Shown in pieces: positions 11,939-23,030 of a stretch of 64,000 nucleotides of DNA (the first letter of the stretch is position 1; the number at the start of each line of letters is the position of its first letter). Origin of the DNA: Cryptomeria japonica (Eukaryota > Streptophyta > Pinopsida > Cupressales > Cupressaceae). The notes below the pieces were generated by a model. The model searched no databases. It had not been told where the DNA came from and saw nothing but the letters and a program-made list of their open reading frames with translations. Made by a program: the position numbers and the translations under genes. The stretch spans positions 606,718,831 through 606,782,830 of the forward strand of contig NC_081415.1 of the NCBI RefSeq assembly GCF_030272615.1, in the 5' to 3' direction.

Positions 11939-12884
11939 TTATGTGGCAGAACAAGATGGTTTTATTCTTTGCTTCTTCTGAGCAGGTTCTTCATTTATAA
12001 CTGTCTTCCCTTTTGTTCTTGAAGAGCTTCCTACTTCTCCTTTCTTTTTAGCACTTTCAATCGGTCTGGCGCTTTGAGATGCTTTTGCATTCGAAGAACA
12101 TTCTTTTCTTTCACCCATCAGGTCATAAGTCCAGGTTATATTCTTTCGTCTTAGTCCATGAATTTGCTCATCGATCCACCAACGAGAATACTTCACAACT
12201 GGCCGCATCAAAGTAGCCAAGTCTGCATGTTTCGGTTTAGACCATCTTTTAGGAGGAAGAGGTGCATTCTCATCAAAGCGTGGCTGAGTGCATTTTGCAT
12301 TATCTTCCAACTGATCAGGCACACATAAAAGTTCAGTTAGTTTGATCAAGCTTATGGGTAGTCTGGACCATAGTCTCTTCCTGATGTCAAATTCATCTGC
12401 AGCATCTGCCCAAAAGTCTTCTAAGTTCACTCTATGCTTGTATCTCTCTACATTTACTGTCCCAATATTGCCATGAGGATCATAGTTAGCTCTAGATCGG
12501 TAGAATGTAAAGGGATACCATTGCATTTCTAGCCTGACACTTTTAGCTGCTTTTGCTGTTGGACAAGACTCCATCATATTTCCAATAAAGATTGGGAAGG
12601 AAATAGCCACCTTCTGCCTTATTCTTTTGAAGCCTTGATATGTCTCCAACTGTTTAAGGACTTCTAGAAGGAGCATTTTGTTGGTAGGATAAATTGGAAG
12701 TCGGTAATGGCAACTAGTAAAACCTTGAACTCTTCTGTATGTGAATTTCGGAAACTGGATAAACTAGGATGCATACTTGTTGATTAAACTCTTAGCTTCA
12801 GGAGACAACCTTTGATGAGTTCCCCGTTGTAGTGCCCTTGTGATATACATCAGGAATGCATCATTTACTCGCTTGAAATGGCTA
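11939..12884 (-). pseudogene. Family-L U3 ORF, C-terminal half (L1)
   Basis: I do not recognise this protein. The clean part, 12676-11939, is 245 codons. It shares PTNKMLLLEVLKQL, then a Phe-Tyr and Ser-Arg spaced word, then HRVNLEDFWADAADE and RKRLWSRL with the ORF of copy A at 60024-60731 (PTDRMILLEVVRQL, HKVDIEDFWANLMDE, RKRMWSKM). The last 60 residues are Lys/Ser-rich with KKQRIKP, a possible nuclear signal. Upstream of 12676 the homology continues to 12884 (RVNDAFLMYITRAL) with one stop, and then L2 interrupts. The other half is at 19354-20208. It has no gag, pol or zinc-finger signature. I infer a protein of about 600-700 residues carried by the LTR. Confidence 0.6.
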
Positions 12885-13520
12885 TGTTGATTTGTTTTTT
12901 ATGCACATGCGAACATAGAATAAAATATCCAAAAGTATATTATCCTCTCTTGAACAAAGTTACTCAAATGCTGAAGATTGGCTTAAGGATCACTTGAGAC
13001 AACTCCAAGGTTTATAAATGTCGGGTCACGACTTGTAGATAAGCACAGTTGGTTGATGTGATTGCTGGTATCACAAGGGGACTTACATTGAATTGTCAAA
13101 TGCTTGAATCGCTGGAACTTGATTATCTGATATTTCAATTTGGTGATGCTTTTTGTCCTAGACTAGCTCGAATTGGAAAAAATGACAAAAGATGAAGGGT
13201 TGAGAAAGTCTATTATAAGGCCTAGAATGTGAGAAGATGGATGAATGATTAGGCGGAATCCTACTGGGCAAGGTCTCACCATCAATTTGAACAATTTGAC
13301 ACAAGATCAGTGCAATCTTCTAAGGACATTTCAAAGATATTCGAATCAATACCATCAAACATTGATCACCATTCAAGTTAATGCATAAGCAATGGAAAAT
13401 AGAACGATTCGAAGTTAAGCTCATATCATTCCAGTTGACCACACAAGGCACACTTACAATCAACAAGAGGCTAGTGGTATGGACTAAATGACGGTAGTTA
13501 AGGGAAAAGGTAGGAAATGG

Positions 13521-13726
13521 TAATAGAATATTAAAATAATGTTATTTTAATATTAATGCTCAATAGTGTACATTCTATTTTAGTTAGATCGTCTTCGATC
13601 TTCTCAGCAGTTTCTTATTAGAAACTTGCTATTCTTGTAAATATACTTGCATTATTTATGAGCGTCTTGCTCATTCTGTTAATACATCAATTCTTTGAAA
13701 TCCATTGCGTGTCTCACATTGTTTTA
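13521..13726 (+). repeat. 5' LTR of Copia-4
   Basis: This 206-bp copy runs from TAATAGAATATT to ATTGTTTTA. It differs from the 3' copy by A/C, C/T and A/G substitutions in its right half. Confidence 0.95.
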
Positions 13727-13738
13727 TGGTATCAGAGC
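13727..13738 (+). promoter_or_regulatory. Primer binding site of Copia-4
   Basis: TGGTATCAGAGC directly follows the LTR; it is complementary to the 3' end of initiator tRNA-Met. Confidence 0.92.
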
Positions 13739-14411
13739 TATAGGAGAAATTTTTTCGAAAATTTTTTAAGTCTAATTTCCAATTAGTGGAAATTTTCGAA
13801 ATTTTTTTTGGTGTTTAAAAATCCTTCTAGGATTTTTCAGTTGCCTAGCTCCTGTGAAATATCTCAAGTTTGTACAGTCGCGTTTTTTGCGACTTGTGTT
13901 CGGCCGTGATCATGGTGGTACGCGACCTGCAGAGCCGTCGCAACCTGTGTTAGGCGTTGTTCGTGCTGGTGCGCGATCTGCAGCGTCGTCGTGGTGCTCC
14001 GCCTGTCCGCGACCTCCGTGCGCCTGCATCCTTCGGCGACGCCATTCTCCTGCAACCTCCAAGCGTCGCGACTTGCAATCCTCTGCAACGCGCGACCTGC
14101 AACCCGCGACCTGCACCTTCGGTGACGCCATTTTTTTTGAGAAAATCCATGGCTCCCACGACCTTCTGCATTTTTCGATTAAGGTGTTAACCTTTCAGTT
14201 TTTATCGAAAATCAATTATGCTTGCAGATTCGTGGTGGGTTTTTCGAACCCTAATCTGGGTAGTTGTCTGTTTTTTTCTGGGTGCCTCGATTTTCGAGCC
14301 CGCAGATCCAGATTTTGACAGCAGATTCCTTCTGGGTTTTTCGCACGAATTTGTGGGTTGTCTTTGGATTTTTTTGGGTCAGCCGGGAATTGTTTTTTGG
14401 GAAACGTGCAA

Positions 14412-15788
14412 ATGGCTTCTCTCACCAATCTGATGTTAGAAGGCAGTCAACGCTTTAATGGCAACAATTACAACATCTGGAAACAACGTATGTTGACCAT
14501 TTTTGAATATAGGCGTCTTGACCAACTTGTTTTGGGAAAAGAGCTTAGTCCTGGTACACCGGGTGCAGATCAAGATAAGTTTGATGAACGCAATCGGGAG
14601 GCAGTTATGCTTCTCAAACTCTCAGTGACTGATGATCAGTTACCACAGATTCCTTCCGGCAAGACAGCTTCTGACATCTGGAAGCATCTGAAGGAATTGC
14701 ATGAGACATCCGACAAGAGCCGAGCATTCTTTCTAAAGAATCAACTGTTCTCCATTATGATGGACGAACGTATGTCCTTACAAGAACACCTCACACGGAT
14801 TAAGGACATCCGAGATCAGCTCGAAGCTATTGGTCAGACTATGGAGGAAGAAGACATGGTAGTAATCACTCTGAAAAGTCTTCCGAAATCGTATGAACAC
14901 TTCATTGAGACCCTCAATATTACCTCCACTAATGTTGATCTGAAGTTTTCAGAATTGTGCACCAAACTTCTACAGCAAGATCGCTGGAAACAACAGTTTG
15001 GTAGTGGTACTACATCAGCCTCCTCGGAAAATGCCTTCACAGCCCAATCCTTTCACAAGGATAAAGGCAAATTTCAGTCCTCTCAGTCTTCTCAGCAGAA
15101 AGGCTCTTCTCAGACACAGGATGGAGCTAAGAAGAAGAATGTGCAATGCAATTACTGTCACAAGTACGGCCATATGAAGAAAGATTGCCGTCAGAGGCTC
15201 GCTTCTGAACAAAAGAAGCAGGGAGGGTCACACCAGAAGGCGCATGTTGCTGAACATTCCGAGCAGAAGGAGTCTGCCTTTTATGCCTTTATGGCTAAGA
15301 GGTCTTCAGATCATGCCAGGTCTTCTACTTGGTACATCGACTTTGGTGCATCACGTCACTTTTCTCATCGGCGTGACTGGTTTACAGACTTCTCACCTTT
15401 CAGTGATTCTGTTGTATTTGGCGGAGGTGAAGAGTATACAGTTGTTGGCAGAGGCACTGTTCAGATTCAGTCTGGTGGCAGGACTCTTTTTTTTCTGAAT
15501 GTGTACTATGTTCCTGGAATGGAACTTAATCTGCTCTCTGTCAGTCAGATTATGAGGAATTCTCCTCAGCTAGATGTGGTGTTCAGTGCTCGCAAGTGTT
15601 CCATTATTGATCGGGAGACTCATCTTACTATTGCTGTTGGTCTAGAGGATCATGGCCTATATAGGCTTCTTGACACTGGTGATTCTTCTGAAGTGGCTCT
15701 GGTAGCTCGTGTTTCTCCTCTCAGCACTTTGTGGCATCAGAGATATGGACATCTCAACATTCAATATCTCTCTCAGCTATCTTGGTAG
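14412..15788 (+). pseudogene. gag: Copia-4 gag, zinc knuckle, protease and start of integrase
   Basis: I chose ATG 14412 (MASLTNLMLEGSQRF) because the same start is conserved in the 2923 element; the frame is open upstream to 14358 only by chance. Gag has the usual NYNIWKQRM and KSRAFFLKNQLFSI words. A CCHC knuckle CNYCHKYGHMKKDC sits near 15145-15190. The protease site reads WYIDFGASRHFSH near 15330, with Phe in place of the Ser of DSGA, which should harm the active site. The integrase zinc region begins with WHQRYGHLN near 15730. TAG at 15786 and TAA at about 15798 then interrupt the frame. Confidence 0.9.
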
Positions 15789-17420
15789 GGACTTGTTTAA
15801 GGGTTACCTGATATTCAGACTCAACATCTTGGAGTTTGTGGCGCCTGTCAAGCTGGCAAACAGCATCGGACTTCATTCACACATGGAAAGTCTTGGCGCG
15901 CATCTAAGGTACTTCAATTACTTCATGCTGATATTTTTGGTCCTATGAATACATCTTCTGTTACTGGTTGCAAATACTTTTTGCTTATTGTAGATGATTT
16001 TAGTAGAAAGATGTGGGTGTACTTTCTTAAACATAAATCAGATGTATTTAGTATCTTTCAGAAGTTTAAGTCCTTTGTTGAAAAAGAGTCTGGACATAGT
16101 ATCATTACTCTTAAGACAGATAACGAGGGGGAATTTTGTTCTTTTGCATTCTCCAACTTCTGTGATACCCATGGCATCAAACGCCAATTGACTACACCCT
16201 ACACTCCTCAACAAAACAGTGTTGTCGAGCGTCGCAATCGTACGGTTGTTGAGATGACTCGCTCTATGTTACAACACAGGAGTGTTCCGAATAAGTATTG
16301 GGCTGGAGCAGTGTTTACTGCTGTCTACCTACTTAACCGTTCTCCTACTCAGGCTGTTAAGGGGAAGACTCCAGAAGAGATTTGGTCTGGTCGGAAGCCT
16401 ACGATCAGCCACCTGAAGGTTTTTGGCTCTGTTGCCTATGTTTGGATTCCAGATGCTAAGCGCTCCAAGTTGGATCCCAAAAGTCAGAAACTCATGATGA
16501 CAGGATATAGTGATCACCATAAGGCCTACAGACTTATCGATATAGACACTGAACGTCTTATCTTCAGTCGTGATGTTGTATTTGATGAAGACAAAGGATT
16601 CTTTCAGTCCCCTTCTTCTGAGCAGAGTTCTGAGGATCAACCTCACAGTGTTCTTATTCCATTAGGTTCGCCTGATGGGAGGGATGATGCAGAATCTATT
16701 TTCGATGATGCACTACCTGAGTTTCTTCCGGAGAACAATCCTCCTCCTGCTCTTGATCCTGAGCCTCTTCCAGCTCCTCCAGATGTTCGCACTTCTACTC
16801 TCCGGCCTAAATGGTGGGCCAAGACCATTGGTGATCTCAAGGATACTGAGCTCATTGATGGTAGAACCTCCCGTAATAAGAGCAAACAGCAGCATACAGT
16901 CAATTTTGCTCTCATGGCTAACATACACAGTGTTTTTGAGCCTCAGACATACTCAGAGGCTAAAGGTATACCTGAGTGGGAACAGGCTATGGAAGTTGAG
17001 TTTCAGAGTCTTCAGAAGAATCACAGTTGGGCCCTTTCTGATCTTCCTTCAGGGAAGAAGCCCATTAGCTGCAAATGGGTGTACAAAGTAAAATACAAAG
17101 CTGATGGAACCCTGGACAAGTATAAGGCTCGTCTTGTTGCTCGTGGGTTCTCACAGAAAGAAGGCATTGACTACGAGGAGACTTTTGCTCCTACAGCCAA
17201 AATGAGTACCATACGGCTCGTTCTTGCCTTGGCAGCCCAGTTCAGTTGGAAAGTCCATCAGATGGACGTCAAGAGTGCTTTTTTGAATGGTGACTTACAG
17301 GAAGAAGTCTACATGACGCAACCCCCAGGATTCAAGGTTGCTGGTCAAGAACAAAAGGTCTGTAGACTAGTCAAAGCACTCTATGGTCTGAAATAAGCTC
17401 CTCGGGCTTGGTACATGAAA
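15789..17420 (+). pseudogene. pol: Copia-4 integrase core and N-terminal RT
   Basis: In the same frame as gag, the sequence continues the integrase zinc region (GVCGACQAGKQHR) and gives the catalytic core: LLHADIFGP, KTDNEGEF and PQQNSVVERRN supply the DDE residues. A conserved GYSDHHKAYRL word follows, then the RT (WVYKVKYKADGTLDKYKAR, YEETFAPTAKMSTIR, QMDVKSAFLNGDL, VCRLVKALYGLK). A TAA at 17394 replaces the Gln usually found after YGLK. About 27 bases later a one-base loss shifts the frame. Confidence 0.92.
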
Positions 17421-18481
17421 ATGATAAGTACCTGACAGATCATGATTTTCAGCGGAGTCCATCTGATGCAAACCTGTATATCAAGCATACTAGTAATGAT
17501 ATTCTGTTTGTGGTTGTCTATGTGGATGACTTAATCATCACTGGCAGTTTAGCACATTTGATCACTGGGATCAAACAGGATTTGTGCCGCACCTTTGATA
17601 TGACAGATTTGGGACTTCTATGTTACTGCTTAGGATTTGAAGTCTGGCAGACTGAGAACAGTATCTTTCTCTCCCAGTCCAAGTATGCCAGAAGTCTTGT
17701 GGACAGGTTCAGAATGCAGGATTGCAAACCTGCCTCTACTCCTATGGAACCTGGGCTCAAACTTTCAGCTCAGTCATCTTCACCAGTTTTGGATGAATCT
17801 CTGTTCAGGCAACTAGTGGGCAGCCTCATCTATCTTACTGCCACTAGACCTGACATCAGTTTTGCAGTGAGCTACATTTCACGCTTCATGACAGCTCCCA
17901 AGGCTGATCATTGGATAGCAGCGAAGCGTGTGCTGCGTTATGTGAGTGGCACTCCTGATTATGGACTTCTGTACACTCGGAGTTCTGATCCTATACTCAG
18001 TGGTTACACAGATTCTGACTGGGCAAGTTCGGTTGATGACTGTAAGTCTACAGCAGGGTATGTGTTTAGTTTGGGATCTGGTGCTGTCACATGGACTAGT
18101 AAGAAGCAGCAGGCAGTGGCTCTCTCCTCTACAGAAGTAGAGTATCGGGGAGCAGTTAAGGCATCTTGTGAGGCGGTTTGGCTTCGACGAATGCTTGTGG
18201 ATATGCATGTCTCCCAGGCAGGTCCTACTCCCTTGTTCTGTGATAATCAGGGAGTGCTCAAACTCGCCAAAAATCCAGTCTTCCATGAAAGAACCAAGCA
18301 TGTGGAAACTCATTGTCACTATATTCGACAGCTGGTTGAAGACGGATCCATCCAGTTGCTATATGTTCCTACCTCGGAGCAGCCAACAGACATCTTCACC
18401 AAGCCCCTTGGTCCTGATAAATTTGTAAAATTCAGGGGGTCTATAGGTGTAGTTAATAGATTGAGCATTAAGGGAGGGTAA
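17408..18481 (+). pseudogene. pol: Copia-4 C-terminal RT and RNase H
   Basis: The frame is one base off the upstream part. It holds the RT catalytic YVDDLIITG, the SKYARSLVDRF word, and RNase H (SGYTDSDWASSVDDCKSTAG, ALSSTEVEYRG, CDNQGVLKLAKNP, HVETHCHYIR). The stop codon TAA at 18479-18481 is made of the first three bases of the 3' LTR, so the coding end and the purine tract (AAGGGAGGG, 18470-18478) overlap the LTR edge. Confidence 0.92.
18470..18478 (+). promoter_or_regulatory. Polypurine tract of Copia-4
   Basis: AAGGGAGGG abuts the 3' LTR. The same nine bases precede the 3' LTR of the small element at 4394-4402. Confidence 0.85.
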
Positions 18482-18684
18482 TAGAATATTAAAATAATGT
18501 TATTTTAATATTAATGCTCAATAGTGTACATTCTATTTTAGTTAGATCGTCTTCGATCTTCTCAGCAGTTTCTTATTAGAAACTTGCTATTCTTGTAAAT
18601 ATCCTTGCATTATTTATGAGCGTCTTGCTCATTTTGTTAATACATCAATTCTTTGAAATCCATTGCGTGTCTCGCATTGTTTTA
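18479..18684 (+). repeat. 3' LTR of Copia-4
   Basis: This 206-bp copy is followed by the target copy AATGG at 18685-18689. Confidence 0.95.
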
Positions 18685-18689
18685 AATGG

Positions 18690-19130
18690 AAGGTGGGTTA
18701 GGATAGGATAGAGGTAGGAGGTCAAGTGGTAGGTAAGGGAAAGGGTAGGCTAAGGGAAGTAGAATGGTAAGGGGGTGTGAGATGGAGGATAGAGGATGTA
18801 GGTGTGAATGTAGGTGAAGGGTAGGGAGGTGAATGAGATGGAAGGGGTGATGGAGGTAAAGCTTAAGGGGAAGGGGTAGTGGTAGGTGTAGGTTAAGGAT
18901 GTCGGATGGAAATTAGGAAATATAAGGTAGGTCATGCAGGTGAAGTAGGTTAGGATATGGGGATGGGTGGAAGGAAGGATAGATGGAGTATAGAAAGGTA
19001 GGTGGGTAGAGGATATTGAGTGAAATGGAAGGCAGCGAGGAGAAGTGAAAATGGTGGTGGCGACTTTGAGGAATGGAAATAGGAGTGATCGGGTTTGGGT
19101 GCCCACTGACAGGACTAGGGGAAGTGGAAG
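18690..19130. repeat. Purine-rich low-complexity stretch in L2
   Basis: The plus strand is dominated by G, A and T with GGTAGG, GGTGAAG and GGAAGG words and very little C. It lies where other family-L copies carry their palindrome arrays. The 118-codon frame on its minus strand reflects the composition and is not a gene. Confidence 0.7.
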
Positions 19131-19353
19131 GGATTATGCCTTGGCTGGGCAAAGGGAGTGTTGAACCTCACTTCATCTCAAAGAGAGAGACTTGGCCAGC
19201 TTCTGAGCAACTACATGTCTTACAAATGAAAGGCTAATGGCAAAGACTCGACAACTACCAACAACTAAGTTAAGACAACTAACCTAGAAAGCGAAGAAGT
19301 GGGGGTCCTCATTTGCAATGGGGCGATGTGTGAATACCTCACAACAAGCTCTT

Positions 19354-20208
19354 CTCACTAAGTTGCAACTGTGGGTAATAGTCATAAGACTTGAATTCAT
19401 TATCACCATTCCCAACTATGCCTCTACAAATCAGTCCGGAGTATCTATAATTTTTGGCCAACGGGTAGACAATGTAAGAGCTCATGTAAAATGACTTTGT
19501 CCTTTCTAAATTTGTCAATTGTTCATGAAGATTGTTACTGATTATGTGGGACCAATTGAACATCTTGACTCCCGAGGTGATTCATCAATGAAGTAGTACA
19601 TCCATGTTTCAAATGGCGCACCTTGAGGGTTGCCCATTACTCTATTCAGCAGTAGGATAATGTCACCATATTCCTCTTTGAAGTATTGGCGTATCAGCTT
19701 CTTTGGCATTTTCTTTTGGGAAGGTCTTGTCTTTTCCAACCATGACTTGTTGATATTTGCCGCACAGAGTTCAGATTGGTCATCATAGATCTTTTGGGTA
19801 TCTTCTTTAGTTTTATATGAGGTGTTATTGTAGTTTGGTATTCCGAATGCTTCCTGAATGGCTAACTCTGAAAGATTAGCTAATACCCTTCCATCAGGTA
19901 TAATGATCGCTCTTTCTTGTGCATCATATTGTATAGCACATTCAACCATCAGCTCAGCACATTCTTTAGCTGGTGGAAATCCAACTACTTGGACGATGCC
20001 ATTCCTCATCATCCGGCGAGCATAGGTGTTGGCAGGTATCCATCATGGCCATACATTCTCTTTTTGAAGTCTTCGAAATCAACATGCCCAAGGTTAGTAA
20101 CTGTGACATTCTTCCACTTGGATTTGATCTTTGATTCCGACTGCAATCCTTTGTTGGTGAACTTCTTCTTGAGTTTTCTTGGAAGGAACTCCTTTGGTGG
20201 TCTTTAAC
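19354..20208 (-). pseudogene. Family-L U3 ORF, N-terminal half (L1)
   Basis: The main open block is 20012-19542 (GIVQVVGFPPAKECAELMVE, then LANLSELAIQEAFGIP, then DIILLLNRVMGNPQG near its end). A frameshift follows, and the homologous reading continues at 19563-19354 (LTNLERTKSFYMSSYIVYP). The same order of words is in copy A at 60911-61483 (GIYHAAGFPQSVQCSELVME, LAEEAITNVFGIP, DLIFLLNRVMGMPQG, LRNVEKTKSFGMTSYLVY), so this is a conserved protein, not a chance frame. TGTGTTTTGCAG at 20220-20209 just upstream resembles a plant 3' splice site. Function is unknown to me. The ORF resumes at 12884 beyond nested L2. Confidence 0.62.
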
Positions 20209-22989
20209 CTGCAAAACACATGAAAACCTAATTTTATTTTGGAGAAAATTTGAAGATTTTAACTCTGATTTTAGACCTTTTTACTTTAAAATTTCACTTT
20301 AAGCTTGGTAAAAAGATAATTATCTGTGAAAAAACAGACTGAAAGTGGATGAAATTGGTCAAGTAATTAGTAAATTCTGAGAAATAAATGGTTTGGACAA
20401 AAGAAATCAGTCAAGAATATGAATTTCTTGAACCTTTGGAGTTTTCTCTGACTGATTTTGATGAAAATTTGCCTTAAATTCTGAAAATTCTGTCTAAAAC
20501 TCAGAAAAAGCACTTATTTTCTTCCTTCCAACACTTAGAAAAATTTTAATTCTTCAAAATTCTTTCTTGAAAATCAATTTTCCACAAAACCTGAGAGAGA
20601 GAACTGCTTCGTAATTGCACTCCAATCTTCCAACCTGATAATGAATTTGAAAGTGACTGGTTGAAAATATATAGAGCTTGAGAGGTTCGATTTTAGAAGC
20701 TTTAAGTGTTTTTTTTTTTGTGTGTTTTAATGTTTTAAATCTATCCAAAATGGAAAGCTTTTTTTTTCTTTCAAGGATTCTTTCGTGGCCAAAGAATCTT
20801 CTTGATCTTTCTCTCAAATTCCATTTTCTTGAATTTTCAAAAATAATTCCAAGTGTTGAAAACATTTTCCTTTCGAAAATAATTCTAAGTGCTGGACAAT
20901 ATTTTAAAATATTTTGTGTCAAGTTTAATTTTTCCAACCCGTTCGTTTGATTGACCCTTGATCTCATGTGCTATTTTGTCAAAATTGTTATTCCTCGTCA
21001 TTTTTCTTTCCTTTTCATGGCAAGTTGATCATCTTCATGTCTAATCTTCAAATCCTGGTCGAATTTTTCATCTTGTTTAGGCATCTTCACATATTTCATT
21101 TATGCCTAGGCAAACTTACTTAGTGTCTTGCTAACTTGTGTTTGTTTGTGCCATCTATGTTGGCAAATTTTATTATTTTCATGTCTTAAGCCGGCTAGCA
21201 AACTTTTCTTTCCCCTTGCCATCTTCACATACTTCCTAGGTGGATTCGAAAGATAATTGACCAACTTCCAAATCTTGTGTAATTTTCCTTGCCAAGGCGG
21301 ACTTTAGGAATGTCTAGCCATCTTCACATGTGTCTTGGCGGACTTCAAACAATGTTTATTGCCATGCTTTTCCTAATGTAAGGTGGAGTTGGAAGTATGC
21401 TTGTCACATCTTAATGTGCTTTGCTTTCCATCTTTGTCTTGGCAAACTTTGCTTTAATCTTTATTTTTCCAAGTGTTTCTTATTCTTTCATTGCATGTCT
21501 TTATGCTTTTCTTAGCTAGGCAGACTTCAAGGGGTTTTGGACATTATTTTGTCTTGGCAAACCTTTCCTAGGCAGGGCGGACTTGGAGCTTTATTTGCAT
21601 GGCGGAGTTCATGAACTTTTGGACGTTCTTCTTTATGCCAAGGCGGACTTGGCTTTGTCCTTGCCATCGTCCAACACATCCTAAGAGGATTTTGCTCTTC
21701 ATGTTTGGATTTCTTCTTTAACTACAAGTAGGAGTTTGCTTAACTTCAGGATATTCCTCTTAACTGCAGATCAGAGTTTGACATTCGTTTGCCAACTTGT
21801 GTTTGTGCATGGGCGGACTTGGAAGGTCATTGAACGTGTTTTGTTTTGTGCTTTACTTGCTTTTATCCTTCTCCTTGTGCCTAGCGAACTTCAAGTGCTT
21901 TATGCCATGCGAACTTTATGCCATCCTTGCTTTATGCCATCCTTGCTTTATGCTATCCTTGCTTTATGCCATGCGAACTTTGCTTATGTTTGGCCATGTT
22001 AAGAGAAGGGCGGAGTTCACATATGTTTGGACAGGACATGGCGGACTTTACCTTCCATGCGCCATCTTCTCTATCTTGACCATGGGCAGACTTCAAGTTA
22101 TGCTTGCCATATTCTAACACATGCTAGGCGGAGTTTAAGATTGCTTGGAACTACTTTCCAAAGGGCGGACTTGATCTTTGTTTGGCATGTGCAAGGGCGG
22201 AGTTTACTTTGGTCTAGACATTCCAACCTTACATCTTCCTTGCTATCTTTCAATGCTCCAAGGCGGACTTGGCCTTTCTTATGCCATGGCGGACTTTGAA
22301 GACCATTAGCCAAGGGTGAACTTGGCTCATGCTTTATGCCATGTTCACAAACTTCTAGATAGGGCGGACTTGATCTTCTATCTTCCATTCTTCCATGTGC
22401 TTGGCTGGTCGGACTTTGATCTTCCTTTGGACAAATTTTCATCTTCATGCCACTTCTCTTCCAAACATCTTCATTCAACTTGTCGTGTCCATCTCTGACT
22501 TGCTGTGTTCATACCTAGATCATTTGGAACAAAACCCTAGATTAGGGGTTTCACCTTGCTTTTTACACTTGAGGCAAATTTTTTTTATTCTGAGAACATG
22601 GGCATTGATCATATGACTTGAGGAACAAAACCCTAATTCTACTTTCAAAAAAGCAGAAAAAGCAAAAAGCAAAAAGAAAGCCAAAAAAAGTTGCTCCCCA
22701 GATTGGGCCCAAAGTGCCAAAAACAAAACTTTCTAAATTTAGAAAAAAGCAAAAAAGCAAAATTCCTAAAAATAGAATGTTGTCAGAAATGACTCAAAGC
22801 AATTGTGATCCTCGCCCTTCAGGCCTTCTAAGCACTTTGACAATGTCTAGACACTGATTTGAGCAAGAATTATCAATTTGGCTCGGGGTGACTTCTCAAA
22901 AAAAAATTCCTACTCTAAACTCTTGAAAATATTGACTTATGAAACTTGCCGAGCTAAGACAAAACCCAAAAAAGCAAACAACAGGGGTT
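20209..22989 (-). repeat. L1 LTR 5' region without coding sequence
   Basis: This is the part of L1 between the terminal hairpin and the ORF on the minus strand. It is A/T-rich near 20220-20960 and then carries the GGCGGACTT motif array. The frames of 60-137 codons in it do not match each other or the other L copies. Confidence 0.55.
21297..22420 (-). repeat. Motif array AAGTCCGCC in L1
   Basis: About 20 copies of GGCGGACTT or GGCGGAGTT (plus-strand spelling) occur every 20-120 bp, usually followed by GG or TCA. In the best-preserved copies the motif is the loop side of a short palindrome, CCAAGGCGGACTTGG, at 21638-21652 and 22258-22272. Words such as CTTTGC, TTATGCCAT and CATCTTC recur in between, so it is a diffuse tandem array. 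Its place matches the palindrome arrays of F, R and A. Confidence 0.65.
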
Positions 22990-23006
22990 CCCCATTTGCA
23001 ATGGGG
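22990..23006 (-). repeat. Family-L terminal hairpin (L1)
   Basis: CCCCATTTGCAATGGGG is a 7-bp stem with a 3-base loop, 24 bases inside the LTR start. The same hairpin is at 23286-23302 (F), 36473-36489 (R) and 63979-63995 (A); at 19307-19323 (L2) one base of the stem has changed. Confidence 0.75.
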
Positions 23007-23030
23007 TGATGTGTGAAATAGGTCACAACA

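Larger units (their letters stand above)
13521..18684 (+). mobile_element. Copia-4, near-complete Ty1/copia with TA...TA ends
   Basis: The element is 5164 bp with two 206-bp LTRs differing at 3 sites (1.5%), a perfect target duplication AATGG (13516-13520, 18685-18689), an initiator-Met primer site and a purine tract. The LTRs begin TAATAG and end TTTTA, a non-canonical TA...TA class that also occurs in the small derivative at 2923. Gag and pol form one long frame, as is usual for copia, in the order gag, CCHC, protease, integrase, RT, RNase H. Three in-frame stops and one frameshift disable it. It lies in L2 and is probably the youngest autonomous-type insertion here. Confidence 0.95.
12885..19346 (-). 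mobile_element. Short family-L LTR, copy L2
   Basis: The minus-strand ends are TGTTGTGAGGTATTCACACA at 19346 and ACAAATCAACA at 12885, the same termini as L1, R and A. It interrupts the L1 ORF. Without nested Copia-4 it is only about 1.29 kb: it keeps the first and last several hundred bases of the family but lacks the ORF. Flanks GGCTA and AGCTC match poorly, so the target duplication is eroded or the edges are a base or two off. Confidence 0.65.
10887..23030 (-). mobile_element. Family-L long LTR, copy L1 (probable solo LTR)
   Basis: On the minus strand the unit starts TGTTGTGACCTATTTCAC at 23030 and ends CACCAACA at 10887. It splits the Copia-3 protease ORF, which reads on in frame across the insert (ISAMG to the left, EVVLSSNGWN to the right). 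Flanking bases GTGTG and ATGTG (4 of 5 match) are the likely target duplication. Leaving out nested L2, it is about 5.68 kb. No gag, pol, primer site or purine tract lies inside, and copy A at 55709 shows that this kind of sequence ends directly before a gypsy primer site, so I read the unit as a solo LTR. In minus order it holds a terminal hairpin, a motif array, a splice-acceptor-like site, a long ORF, a TATA box and the LTR end. Confidence 0.75.

Noticed and set aside
13854-14318. 154-codon ORF and overlapping frames in the Copia-4 leader
   Set aside because: Several frames are open on both strands of a GC-rich leader; none continues into gag or matches the related leader at 3110-3700.
18750-19152. 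118- and 79-codon minus-strand ORFs rich in Ser, Pro, Phe, Tyr
   Set aside because: They arise from the purine-rich low-complexity stretch and have no counterpart in other family-L copies.
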